Source: Aquincola sp.
Lineage (GTDB): Bacteria > Pseudomonadota > Gammaproteobacteria > Burkholderiales > Burkholderiaceae_C
Direction: 5' to 3'
DNA length: 6,267 bases
Assembly (NCBI GenBank): GCA_029884035.1
Contig: JAOUIM010000224.1
Location: 1-6,267, forward strand
A program made the translations under genes and the position numbers. Within the stretch, counting starts at the first letter, position 1, and every line of letters begins with the position of its first letter. The notes beneath the pieces are model-generated. The model saw only the letters and a list, made by a program, of their open reading frames with translations. It did not search any database and was not told the DNA's origin. Below, one piece after another: positions 1 to 6,267 of this stretch.

Positions 1-638
1 GGCGTGAGCAGGGGATAGGTGATCTTGACGAACATCTGCCAGCGCGTCGCGCCGTCGAGCGTGGCCGCCTCGTACAGCGACGGCGGTACCGTCTGCAGGC
101 CGGCGAGCAGCGAGATCGCGATGAAGGGCACGCCGCGCCAGACATTGGCGAAGATCACCGAGAAACGCGAATTCCAGACGTCGCCGAGGAAGTTGATGTT
201 CTCCGTGATCAGGCCCGCCTTCTTCAGCGACCACGAGATCACCGAGAACTGCGGATCGAAGATCCACCAGAAAGCGATCGCCGACAGCACGGTCGGCACG
301 ATGAAGGGGATCAGCACCACCGCCCGGATGATGGCCTTGAACGGCAGCCTCTCGTTCAGCAAAATGGCCAGGTACAGACCGACCGCGAACTTGATCGCGC
401 TGGCCACCACGGTGTAGAAGATCGTGAAGAACACCGCCGTCTGGAACTTGCTGTCGCCGATGATCCACTCGTAGTTCTCGAGGCCGACGAACTTGCCGGG
501 GGTGCCGATCCTGGCGTCGGTGAACGACAGCCAGACGCCCAGGCCGAGCGGATAGACGAGAAACAGGAGCAGGAACGCTGCCGCGGGCAGCATGAACAGC
601 AGCCCGAGGAAGTTGCGGTTGTTGAAGAGGCGTTCCAT
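1..638 (-). CDS. CUT1-family sugar ABC transporter permease (MalF/UgpA-like), 3' end outside window
   Basis: This is an inner-membrane permease subunit of a carbohydrate importer. The first 212 codons are present and the gene runs off the left edge. The protein begins MERLFNNRNFLGLLFMLP. Hydrophobic, membrane-spanning stretches lie near residues 11-34, 68-94, 103-125 and 160-181. The family's EAA loop, which docks onto the ATPase, starts at residue 190 (EAATLDGATRW, then the I-T-Y-P-L segment), so most of the conserved domain is visible. The ATG at 638 is preceded directly by an in-frame TGA, which fixes the start there or downstream. No good Shine-Dalgarno sequence is seen. It follows the binding-protein gene by 58 bases and shares its operon. 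MalF-type proteins are about 290-310 residues, so roughly 90 residues are missing. A partner permease of the MalG type is expected next. The substrate cannot be read from this sequence. Confidence 0.93.
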   Translation of the reverse strand, partial: MERLFNNRNFLGLLFMLPAAAFLLLFLVYPLGLGVWLSFTDARIGTPGKFVGLENYEWIIGDSKFQTAVFFTIFYTVVASAIKFAVGLYLAILLNERLPFKAIIRAVVLIPFIVPTVLSAIAFWWIFDPQFSVISWSLKKAGLITENINFLGDVWNSRFSVIFANVWRGVPFIAISLLAGLQTVPPSLYEAATLDGATRWQMFVKITYPLLT

Positions 639-653
639 TCAGCGCGCGAGGGG

Positions 654-689
654 GCAGCGACCGCGGCGCTGGAACGCCGCAGCCGCTGC
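654..689 (-). promoter_or_regulatory. Intercistronic GC-rich stem-loop between binding-protein and permease genes
   Basis: An imperfect inverted repeat reads GCAGCG (654-659) and CGCTGC (684-689) as the outer stem, and GCGGCG (663-668) and CGCCGC (675-680) as the inner stem. A 6-base loop closes it. One more C-G pair (661/682) lies between two mismatches, so 13 of 15 positions pair. It begins 7 bases after the binding-protein stop and ends 15 bases before the permease ATG. There is no T-tract, so it is not a classical terminator. In maltose-type operons such structures protect the upstream message and lower permease expression. That role is inferred here. Confidence 0.55.
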
Positions 690-696
690 GTGACCC

Positions 697-2031
697 TCAT
701 CGATAGATGCGCTTGGCCTGGCGCTCGGCCACGGCGATCGCATCCTTGATCGTCGCGCGCCCGGTGCACACCGACGCCACCATGTCGAGCATGACGAAGT
801 CGGCCAGCGCGCCGGCGGCCTTTTCGCCCACCGAGCCCAGGCCCCCCGCGGTCAGCGTGCGCCGGCTCGCGTCCTTCAACATCGACAGCTTCGGGTCGGT
901 CCGCCACACCGGGTTGGCGTCGTAGGCGTTCAACGGGTGTGTCAGGTAGGCCACCGCCTCTTCGAGCCACTTGTTGTAGTTCTCGGCCTCGAGCATGAAG
1001 GCCATGAAGGCCTTGCAGGCGTTGGGCACCTTCGAGTACTTCATGATCATCAGCGGGTAGGCGATGTGGAACTCGGTGGGCTTGCCCACCGGGCCGATCG
1101 GCCACAGCGAATGATTCATGTCATCCATGATCTCCTTCATCTTCGCGTCGCCCTTGGCTGCGCCCGCCTTCGCGGCCGCGTAGATCGACACCCCGTTGTT
1201 GGTCAGCGAGATCTCGCCGGACAGGAAGGCCTTGTTGTTGAAGGCGTCGTTCCAGCTCGCAGTGCCGGGCACGAAGGTGTCGGACAGGGCCTTGGCGTAC
1301 TCGAGCCCCTTGACCGTCTCGGGCGAGTTGATGATGACGTTGTCCTTGGCATCGACCAGGTTCGCGCCCTGTGACCACAGCGCCCAGTGCACCCAGGCAT
1401 TGCCGTCGCCCGATGCGCGGCCGAGCGCGAAGCCGCCCGGCGTGCTCTTTTCCTTGAGCGCCTTCATCAGCTCGAGGAAGCCCGCGGTGTCCTTCGGGAT
1501 CTCCTTGAAGCCCGCCTTCTCGATCATGCTCTGGCGGTAGTTGATGACGTTGCCGTTGTAGGCCACCGGGATGCAGATCCACTTACCTCCCGGGCCCTTG
1601 CCGTAGGTCTGTGCGGTATCGACCCAGCCGCCGTACTTCTTGCCAAGGTAATTGGCGACGTCGGTGACATCGGCGACCTTGGTCGGGAACAGGTGGGGCA
1701 GCGAGTACAGGCCCCAGAACATGTCCGGACCCTGGTTGGTGTTGGCGGCCACGCTGGCCTTGGGCTGGACGTCATCGAGCGACTCGTTGATCACCTTCAC
1801 CTCGACGCCGGTCGCCTTCGTGAAGTTGGCCACCAGCACCATGAAGGCGTCTTCCTCGGCCTGCACGAAGCGCTTCCACCGCAGCAACTGGATCGAGGCA
1901 CCCTTCTCGGGCTTGAACGGGGAGGCCTGGGCCCAGGCCTGCGCCCACAGCGCGAGGTTGGCGGCGCTCGCCCCGGCCAGCACGGCGCCGGTCTTCAGGA
2001 CGTTGCGACGGGTGAAGTTGCTCTGTGTCAT
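697..2031 (-). CDS. Tat-exported sugar ABC transporter substrate-binding protein (family 1, MalE/UgpB-like)
   Basis: This is the periplasmic binding protein that captures the transporter's ligand and delivers it to the permeases. It has 444 residues, usual for CUT1 binding proteins. The N-terminus carries a twin-arginine signal: TRRNVLK at residues 7-13, a hydrophobic stretch to about residue 30, and a likely cleavage after AQA at 34-36. Export as a folded protein through Tat is therefore predicted. The mature part has the family 1 layout, including a GPDMFWG segment in the first lobe and several aromatic residues that could line a sugar pocket. I chose the ATG at 2031 over an in-frame GTG at 2037: the AGGAG at 2041-2045 lies 9 bases from the ATG but only 3 from the GTG. 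The gene lies 41 bases after the ATPase gene and ahead of the permease. The exact ligand is unknown; a sugar, polyol or sugar acid is inferred from the neighbours. Confidence 0.93.
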   Translation of the reverse strand: MTQSNFTRRNVLKTGAVLAGASAANLALWAQAWAQASPFKPEKGASIQLLRWKRFVQAEEDAFMVLVANFTKATGVEVKVINESLDDVQPKASVAANTNQGPDMFWGLYSLPHLFPTKVADVTDVANYLGKKYGGWVDTAQTYGKGPGGKWICIPVAYNGNVINYRQSMIEKAGFKEIPKDTAGFLELMKALKEKSTPGGFALGRASGDGNAWVHWALWSQGANLVDAKDNVIINSPETVKGLEYAKALSDTFVPGTASWNDAFNNKAFLSGEISLTNNGVSIYAAAKAGAAKGDAKMKEIMDDMNHSLWPIGPVGKPTEFHIAYPLMIMKYSKVPNACKAFMAFMLEAENYNKWLEEAVAYLTHPLNAYDANPVWRTDPKLSMLKDASRRTLTAGGLGSVGEKAAGALADFVMLDMVASVCTGRATIKDAIAVAERQAKRIYR

Positions 2032-2040
2032 GTCCACGGT

Positions 2041-2045
2041 CTCCT
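2041..2045 (-). promoter_or_regulatory. Ribosome binding site deciding the binding-protein start
   Basis: On the minus strand this reads AGGAG. It is 9 bases upstream of the ATG at 2031 and only 3 bases from the alternative in-frame GTG at 2037, which favours the ATG. It is the clearest Shine-Dalgarno sequence in the importer operon, consistent with the high output needed for a binding protein. Confidence 0.7.
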
Positions 2046-2072
2046 GTTGTGGTTGAACCCAGCGCCCACCGG

Positions 2073-3125
<1,053 letters not shown>

Positions 3126-3156
3126 CGTGGAGGGAGCGCTTTCGTCGAGATCCGGA

Positions 3157-3186
3157 TTGCAGGGCCGAGGATCGAAGTTGTATGAT
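3157..3186 (+). promoter_or_regulatory. Probable sigma-70 promoter for the GntR-denD-SDR operon
   Basis: The -10 hexamer TATGAT (3181-3186) matches five of six consensus bases. A weak -35, TTGCAG (3157-3162), lies 18 bases upstream. Transcription would begin near 3193, leaving only about six bases before the regulator's ATG. The -10 overlaps the palindromic operator, so self-repression is plausible. Confidence 0.45.
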
Positions 3187-3205
3187 GACCTGATCACCAT
3201 GTCAA
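3177..3205 (-). promoter_or_regulatory. Sigma-70 promoter of the ABC importer operon
   Basis: Read on the minus strand, a perfect -35 TTGACA (3200-3205) is followed by a 17-base spacer and the -10 TACAAC (3177-3182, four of six consensus bases). Transcription should start near 3170, giving a leader of about 45 bases before the ATPase ATG at 3125. The -35 lies within the first codons of the divergent regulator gene. The operator palindrome fills the spacer, as expected of a repressible promoter. Confidence 0.65.
3182..3200. promoter_or_regulatory. Candidate operator for the GntR/FCD regulator
   Basis: The 19-base sequence ATGATGACCTGATCACCAT is an imperfect palindrome centred on the T at 3191. 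Seven of nine base pairs match; the mismatched pairs are 3185/3197 and 3189/3193. Its size and symmetry suit a dimeric winged-helix repressor. It fills the importer promoter's spacer, overlaps the -10 of the divergent promoter and touches the regulator's ATG. Binding would be expected to block both transcripts. The assignment to the neighbouring regulator is inferred from position. Confidence 0.55.
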
Positions 3206-3972
3206 TCGTGATTTCCCAAAGTCCCGAAAAACCCCTGGTGGCGCCAGGGCTGCGCCTGCAGACGGCGCGGCTGTCGGACCGGCTGGCCGCGCTGATCGAG
3301 GCGCAGATCGATGGCGGTGCGCTCGCGACGGGCGACCGCCTGCCCACCGAGCAGCAGCTCGCCGCCGCACACGGCGTGTCGCGTACGGTGGTGCGCGAGG
3401 CGGTGCACCAGCTCAAGTCGCAGGGCCTGGTGCGCTCGCGCCAGGGCTCGGGTGTTTACGTCACCGAGCCACCGGCGCATCGTGCGCTGGCGTTCGACCC
3501 GAAACTGCTCGAGTCGATGGACGCGGTGGTGCAGATGGTCGAGCTGCGGCGCGTGATGGAAGGCGAGATGGCCGCGCTGGCGGCGCAGCGCGCGACGCGC
3601 TCGCAGCAAGCCGCGCTCAAGCGCGCCTTGCTCGCGATCGATCACGCCACCGAGCGTGGCGAGCTGGGGGTCGACGAGGACCTGGCGTTCCACCGCATGA
3701 TCGGCGAGGCGACCGGCAATCCGCAGTTCGTGCGCATGCTGGGCATCCTCGAGGCCTATCTGCGCGATGCAATGACGGTCACCAAAGGCCACGAGTCCAA
3801 GCGCGCCGACTTCATGGCCCAGGTGCGGCGCGAGCACCGCGCGATCGTGGTGGCGATCCTGGCCGGCAATGCCAAGGCGGCGCGCGCGGCAGCGATCGAG
3901 CATCACCTCAACGGAGAGCGCCGCCTCATCGTGGCCGGCGTGATCCGCCCATCGCGTGTCAAGCGCCGCTGA
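3199..3972 (+). CDS. GntR-family transcriptional regulator, FadR subfamily (FCD domain)
   Basis: This DNA-binding regulator probably represses the importer and its own operon until a metabolite binds. It has 257 residues. The winged helix-turn-helix spans about residues 22-90, with GDRLPTEQQLA at 45-55, the recognition-helix region VSRTVVREAV at 60-69 and the wing RQGSGVYV at 81-88. The C-terminal FCD all-helical sensor domain covers about 108-245. Its probable metal ligands are Asp161 and His165 (DLAFH), His213 (EHRAI) and His235, so a metal-assisted carboxylate ligand such as a sugar acid is plausible. The ATG at 3199 gives a normal 20-residue lead into the DNA-binding domain, although no Shine-Dalgarno sequence precedes it. 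An in-frame GTG at 3127 would almost touch the ATPase start and is less likely. The gene lies divergent to the importer and 71 bases upstream of denD. Confidence 0.93.
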   Translation: MSIVISQSPEKPLVAPGLRLQTARLSDRLAALIEAQIDGGALATGDRLPTEQQLAAAHGVSRTVVREAVHQLKSQGLVRSRQGSGVYVTEPPAHRALAFDPKLLESMDAVVQMVELRRVMEGEMAALAAQRATRSQQAALKRALLAIDHATERGELGVDEDLAFHRMIGEATGNPQFVRMLGILEAYLRDAMTVTKGHESKRADFMAQVRREHRAIVVAILAGNAKAARAAAIEHHLNGERRLIVAGVIRPSRVKRR

Positions 3973-3993
3973 ATGATCACCGAGGAGCCACCG

Positions 3994-4047
3994 ATGCCAC
4001 ACCCTGCCATTTGCTGGGCGAGGTCCGCCGCCTGGGGGCCCGCATGA
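3994..4047 (+). CDS. Possible 17-residue leader peptide coupled to denD
   Basis: A strong Shine-Dalgarno sequence, GAGGAG (3982-3987), lies 6 bases before this ATG. The frame encodes MPHPAICWARSAAWGPA and ends in TGA at 4045-4047, overlapping the denD ATG as ATGA. A longer version could begin at the ATG at 3973, directly after the regulator's stop. The real denD ATG has only a weak G-rich stretch ahead of it. Ribosomes loading here and restarting at the ATGA overlap would be a plausible way to translate denD. The peptide resembles nothing I recognise and may have no function of its own. Confidence 0.3.
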   Translation: MPHPAICWARSAAWGPA

Positions 4048-5051
4048 AACTGCTCATCACCGGGGGTGCCGGCTTCATCGGTGCGCGGCTCGCACGCACG
4101 CTGCTTGCGCGCGGCACGCTCGCGGGCCGCCCGATCGACCGCCTGGTGCTTGCCGACCAGTTTGCGCCGCCTTCGGACCTGCTGGCCGACGTGCGTGTCC
4201 GCGGCCTCACCGGCGCGCTGCTCGACCATGGCGCGGGCATCGCAGCGGCGCGCTTCGACGGCGTGTTCCACCTCGCATCGGCGGTCAGCGGCGAGTGCGA
4301 GCTCGACTTCGATCTCGGCATGCGATCCAACCTCGATTCGACGCGTACGCTGCTCGATGCACTGCGCGCCGCGGGCAACATGCCCCGGGTCGTGTTCTCG
4401 AGCTCGGTCGCGGTATTCGGGCCGGACCCGGGCAAGCCCTTGCCGCCCGTCGTCGCCGACGACACGCTGCCGGCGCCGCAGACCTCCTACGGCACCCAGA
4501 AACTGATGTGCGAGGTCCTGATCGCCGACATGACGCGCAAGGGCTTCATCGACGGGCGCAGCGCGCGCCTGATGACGGTGACCGTGCGGCCGGGCAGGCC
4601 CAATGCGGCGGCCTCTTCGTTCTTCAGCGGGGTGATCCGCGAGCCACTGGCGGGTGCCGAGGCGATCTGCCCCGTCGACGCCGCCGTGTCGCACCCGGTG
4701 TCGTCGCCCGCACGCACGATCGAGGCGCTGATCCGCGTCTACGAGGCCAGCCGCGACGAGTTGAACGGCCGCCTCGCCCTCAACCTGCCCTCACTCAACG
4801 TCACGGTGCAACAGATGCTCGACGCGCTCGCGGCGGTCGCCGGCCCGCAGGTGCGCGCGCTCGTGAAGTTCCAGCGCGACGAGCGCATCGCGGGCATCGT
4901 GGCCAACTGGCCCAAGGGAGCGAGCGCGGCGCGCGCGTCCGCACTCGGCCTGATGCCCGACAGCTCGTTCGAAGACATCATCCGCCAGTACATCGCCGAC
5001 TGCCGCGCGCAGCCGGATGCGCACCTCACCCTCAAAGGACTCACCCGTTGA
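4044..5051 (+). CDS. denD: DenD-like NAD-dependent D-erythronate (sugar acid) dehydrogenase, extended SDR
   Basis: DenD enzymes oxidise D-erythronate at C2 to 2-oxo-tetronate with NAD+, the first step of four-carbon acid sugar catabolism. This protein has 335 residues and opens with the Rossmann motif GGAGFIG at 7-13. Asp38 at the end of the second strand favours NAD over NADP. The catalytic set is Ser119-121 (VVFSSSVAVFG), Tyr149 and Lys153 (SYGTQK). Stretches I recognise from DenD-type proteins include LDFDLGMRSNLDSTR near 87-101, VRPGRPNAAASSF at 181-193, the IREPLAG loop at 198-204 and ALNLPSLNVTV at 245-255. The ATG at 4044 gives the standard MKLLITGG beginning. It follows the regulator and overlaps the next gene by 4 bases, so the two dehydrogenases are probably made together. 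The usual pathway partners (OtnK kinase, isomerase, aldolase) are not in the window, so a related acid sugar could be the real substrate. Confidence 0.75.
   Translation: MKLLITGGAGFIGARLARTLLARGTLAGRPIDRLVLADQFAPPSDLLADVRVRGLTGALLDHGAGIAAARFDGVFHLASAVSGECELDFDLGMRSNLDSTRTLLDALRAAGNMPRVVFSSSVAVFGPDPGKPLPPVVADDTLPAPQTSYGTQKLMCEVLIADMTRKGFIDGRSARLMTVTVRPGRPNAAASSFFSGVIREPLAGAEAICPVDAAVSHPVSSPARTIEALIRVYEASRDELNGRLALNLPSLNVTVQQMLDALAAVAGPQVRALVKFQRDERIAGIVANWPKGASAARASALGLMPDSSFEDIIRQYIADCRAQPDAHLTLKGLTR
5034..5039 (+). promoter_or_regulatory. Ribosome binding site for the TTG-started SDR gene
   Basis: AAAGGA ends 8 bases before the TTG at 5048. It lies inside the end of denD and supports that TTG as the start, since there is no ATG near the Rossmann motif. 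Confidence 0.65.
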
Positions 5052-5794
5052 ACCAGATCGACTTGAAAGGGTGCATCGCCGTCGTGACCGGCGGTGCCCA
5101 GGGCATCGGCTTCGCAGTGGCCGAGCGTTTCGTGGCCTCCGGCGCGAAAGTCATGCTGTGGGACGTCGACGCCCCGTTACTGGCCCAGGCGCAGACGCGA
5201 CTCGGCACGGCAGCCAGCGCAGCGCAGGTCGAGCTGACCGACGAGCGTGCCGTGAACGCGGCCACGCAGGCCGTGCTCGAGGCCCAGGGACGCATCGACA
5301 TCCTCGTCAACAACGCCGGCATCACCGGGGGCAACGCGCCGACCTGGGAGCTCGAGCCCGGCGCCTGGCGGCGCACGATCGACGTCAACCTCGTCGCGCC
5401 GTACCTGACCTGCCATGCCATCGTGCCGGCCATGATCAAGGCCGGCTACGGTCGCATCGTCAATGTCGCGTCGGTCGCGGGCAAGGAGGGCAATCCGAAC
5501 GCGAGCCACTACAGCGCGAGCAAGGCAGGCCTGATCGCATTGACGAAGTCGCTGGCCAAGGAGCTCGCGACGAAGGGCATCCTGGTCAATGCGGTGTCGC
5601 CCGCGGCGGCGCGAACGGCGATCTTCGACCAGATGACGCAGCAGCACATCGACTACATGCTGGCCAAGATTCCGATGGGCCGCTTCGTCGAGCCGCGCGA
5701 GATCGCCGCGGCTATTGCGTGGCTCGCCAGCGAAGACTGCTCGTTCACCACCGGCTCGGTGCTCGACCTGTCGGGCGGGCGCGCGACGTACTGA
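5048..5794 (+). CDS. Classical SDR oxidoreductase, 2-keto-3-deoxy-sugar-acid dehydrogenase type
   Basis: This is a cytoplasmic NAD(P)-dependent dehydrogenase of 248 residues, the usual length for classical SDRs. It shows TGGAQGIG at 14-21, Asp39 after the second strand (favouring NAD), NNAG at 88-91, and the catalytic residues Asn114, Ser142, Tyr155 and Lys159 (YSASK). The segment SPAAARTAIFDQMT at 184-197 and the ending LSGGRATY resemble SDRs of non-phosphorylating L-fucose/L-rhamnose pathways, which oxidise 2-keto-3-deoxy sugar acids. That assignment is from memory of the family and is tentative. Databases often label such proteins 3-oxoacyl-ACP reductase (FabG-like), which the setting makes unlikely. 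The start is a TTG overlapping the denD stop as TTGA, with AAAGGA 8 bases upstream. The frame stays open far upstream, but that part only shadows denD. It is the last gene of the plus-strand operon, ending 18 bases from a convergent gene. Confidence 0.85.
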   Translation: MNQIDLKGCIAVVTGGAQGIGFAVAERFVASGAKVMLWDVDAPLLAQAQTRLGTAASAAQVELTDERAVNAATQAVLEAQGRIDILVNNAGITGGNAPTWELEPGAWRRTIDVNLVAPYLTCHAIVPAMIKAGYGRIVNVASVAGKEGNPNASHYSASKAGLIALTKSLAKELATKGILVNAVSPAAARTAIFDQMTQQHIDYMLAKIPMGRFVEPREIAAAIAWLASEDCSFTTGSVLDLSGGRATY

Positions 5795-5812
5795 GTGCCG
5801 CGCTGGGGGCGC

Positions 5813-6229
5813 TCACACGCTGAGTTGCGCCCACTGATCGAGCAGCGCCTCGTACTCGAGCCGGGTTTCGGCATAGACACGGGCGTACTCGACGGTCGCG
5901 CAACCCCCGCTGCCTCGCACCATCGCCCGGCCCGCGTCGTCTGACAAGCGCCGCGACAGGTCGCGCAATTCGCGCGTGCGCGCATGCGCGGGCAACTGGC
6001 GCACCACCGCTTGCCAGTCACGCCCGGGCACAGCCACGCGCGGGCACAGCTTGTCGAGCGAACTCATCAGGTCGGCGTGGAACATCAGGTCGCCCATCAA
6101 TGCGCCCACGCGGTCGTCGTCGGGGTCCACCGCCCCGGCATGCGCGAGCTGACACGCCATGGCCAAGCCCAGCGCGGCGGTCAGACGGAGCCAACGGTTC
6201 ACTGAGCGGCGGGGGGAGGGGCAGTGCAT
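5813..6229 (-). CDS. Small exported protein of unknown function
   Basis: I do not recognise this family. From the ATG at 6229 it has 138 residues. A signal peptide is clear: a basic start (PRRSVNRWLRL), a hydrophobic core (TAALGLAMACQ) and a likely signal peptidase I site LAHA-GAVD, with cleavage near residue 31. The mature protein is about 107 residues, rich in Arg, Asp and Leu, and probably helical. It has exactly two cysteines (in DKLCP and GGCATVEY), which could form a disulfide in the periplasm. Start alternatives are an in-frame GTG at 6244 (just after an in-frame TAA) and a GTG at 6202; none has a good Shine-Dalgarno sequence. It converges on the SDR gene and is probably unrelated to the sugar locus. 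The export signal and G/C-rich third positions support a real gene. Confidence 0.65.
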   Translation of the reverse strand: MHCPSPRRSVNRWLRLTAALGLAMACQLAHAGAVDPDDDRVGALMGDLMFHADLMSSLDKLCPRVAVPGRDWQAVVRQLPAHARTRELRDLSRRLSDDAGRAMVRGSGGCATVEYARVYAETRLEYEALLDQWAQLSV

Positions 6230-6267
6230 GAAGGCCAGACACACAACTTGTTACGCCCGCAGTCTAT

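Noticed and set aside
356..1105. A 249-codon minus-strand frame spanning the binding-protein end and the permease start
   Set aside because: It reads both real genes out of frame and gives Arg/Ser/Cys-rich low-complexity sequence, while the other frames encode clear transporter proteins.
3127..3198. Longer GntR start at the GTG at 3127
   Set aside because: It would begin 2 bases from the divergent ATPase ATG and upstream of the predicted promoter, adding 24 residues not expected before the winged-helix domain.
3202..4002. A 266-codon minus-strand frame opposite the GntR gene
   Set aside because: It is His/Arg-rich with no domain and lies opposite a gene with intact winged-helix and FCD motifs.
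4295..5047. Upstream extension of the SDR frame through denD
   Set aside because: This part is an Arg/Ala/His-rich shadow of denD. Recognisable SDR sequence begins only at the TTG at 5048, which has its own ribosome binding site.
5795..5834. Possible bidirectional terminator between the convergent SDR and exported-protein genes
   Set aside because: The best stem is GGGCGC (5807-5812) with GCGCCC (5827-5832) around a 14-base loop. It has no T-tract on either strand and lies partly inside the exported-protein gene, so it is too weak to call.

Overview
This 6.3 kb stretch is high-GC throughout, with strong G/C bias at third codon positions. The protein families and style suggest a betaproteobacterium of the order Burkholderiales. 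That placement is inferred from general resemblance of the proteins, not from a marker gene. Coding density is very high: no gap between genes exceeds about 75 bases, and base composition shows no sign of recent transfer.

The left half (1-3125, minus strand) is a carbohydrate ABC importer operon of the CUT1 (maltose/glycerol-3-phosphate) type. In transcription order it holds a MalK/UgpC-like ATPase (2073-3125), a Tat-exported solute-binding protein (697-2031) and the first membrane permease (1-638, cut by the window edge). A second permease of the MalG type would be expected just outside the window. A long GC-rich stem-loop (654-689) sits between the binding-protein and permease genes.

The right half (3199-5794, plus strand) diverges from the importer. 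It encodes a FadR/FCD-type GntR regulator, a D-erythronate dehydrogenase-like (DenD) extended SDR and a classical SDR of the 2-keto-3-deoxy-sugar-acid dehydrogenase type. The two dehydrogenase genes overlap by 4 bases. A tiny open reading frame with a strong ribosome binding site overlaps the denD start. The 73-base divergent region carries a convincing -35/-10 pair for the importer. A 19-base imperfect palindrome fills the spacer of that promoter and overlaps the likely regulator promoter and start codon, so one operator could control both directions.

Taken together this looks like a compact regulon for uptake and oxidation of a sugar or sugar acid: binding protein, permeases and ATPase import it, two NAD-type dehydrogenases oxidise it, and the GntR protein senses a metabolite. 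The substrate is not determined. The kinase (OtnK), isomerase and aldolase that usually accompany DenD are absent here, because the dehydrogenase operon ends against a convergent gene for a small exported protein of unknown function (5813-6229). I see no mobile element, CRISPR array, tRNA or rRNA. I find no wholly new system; the most interesting points are the operator architecture and the incomplete DenD pathway.
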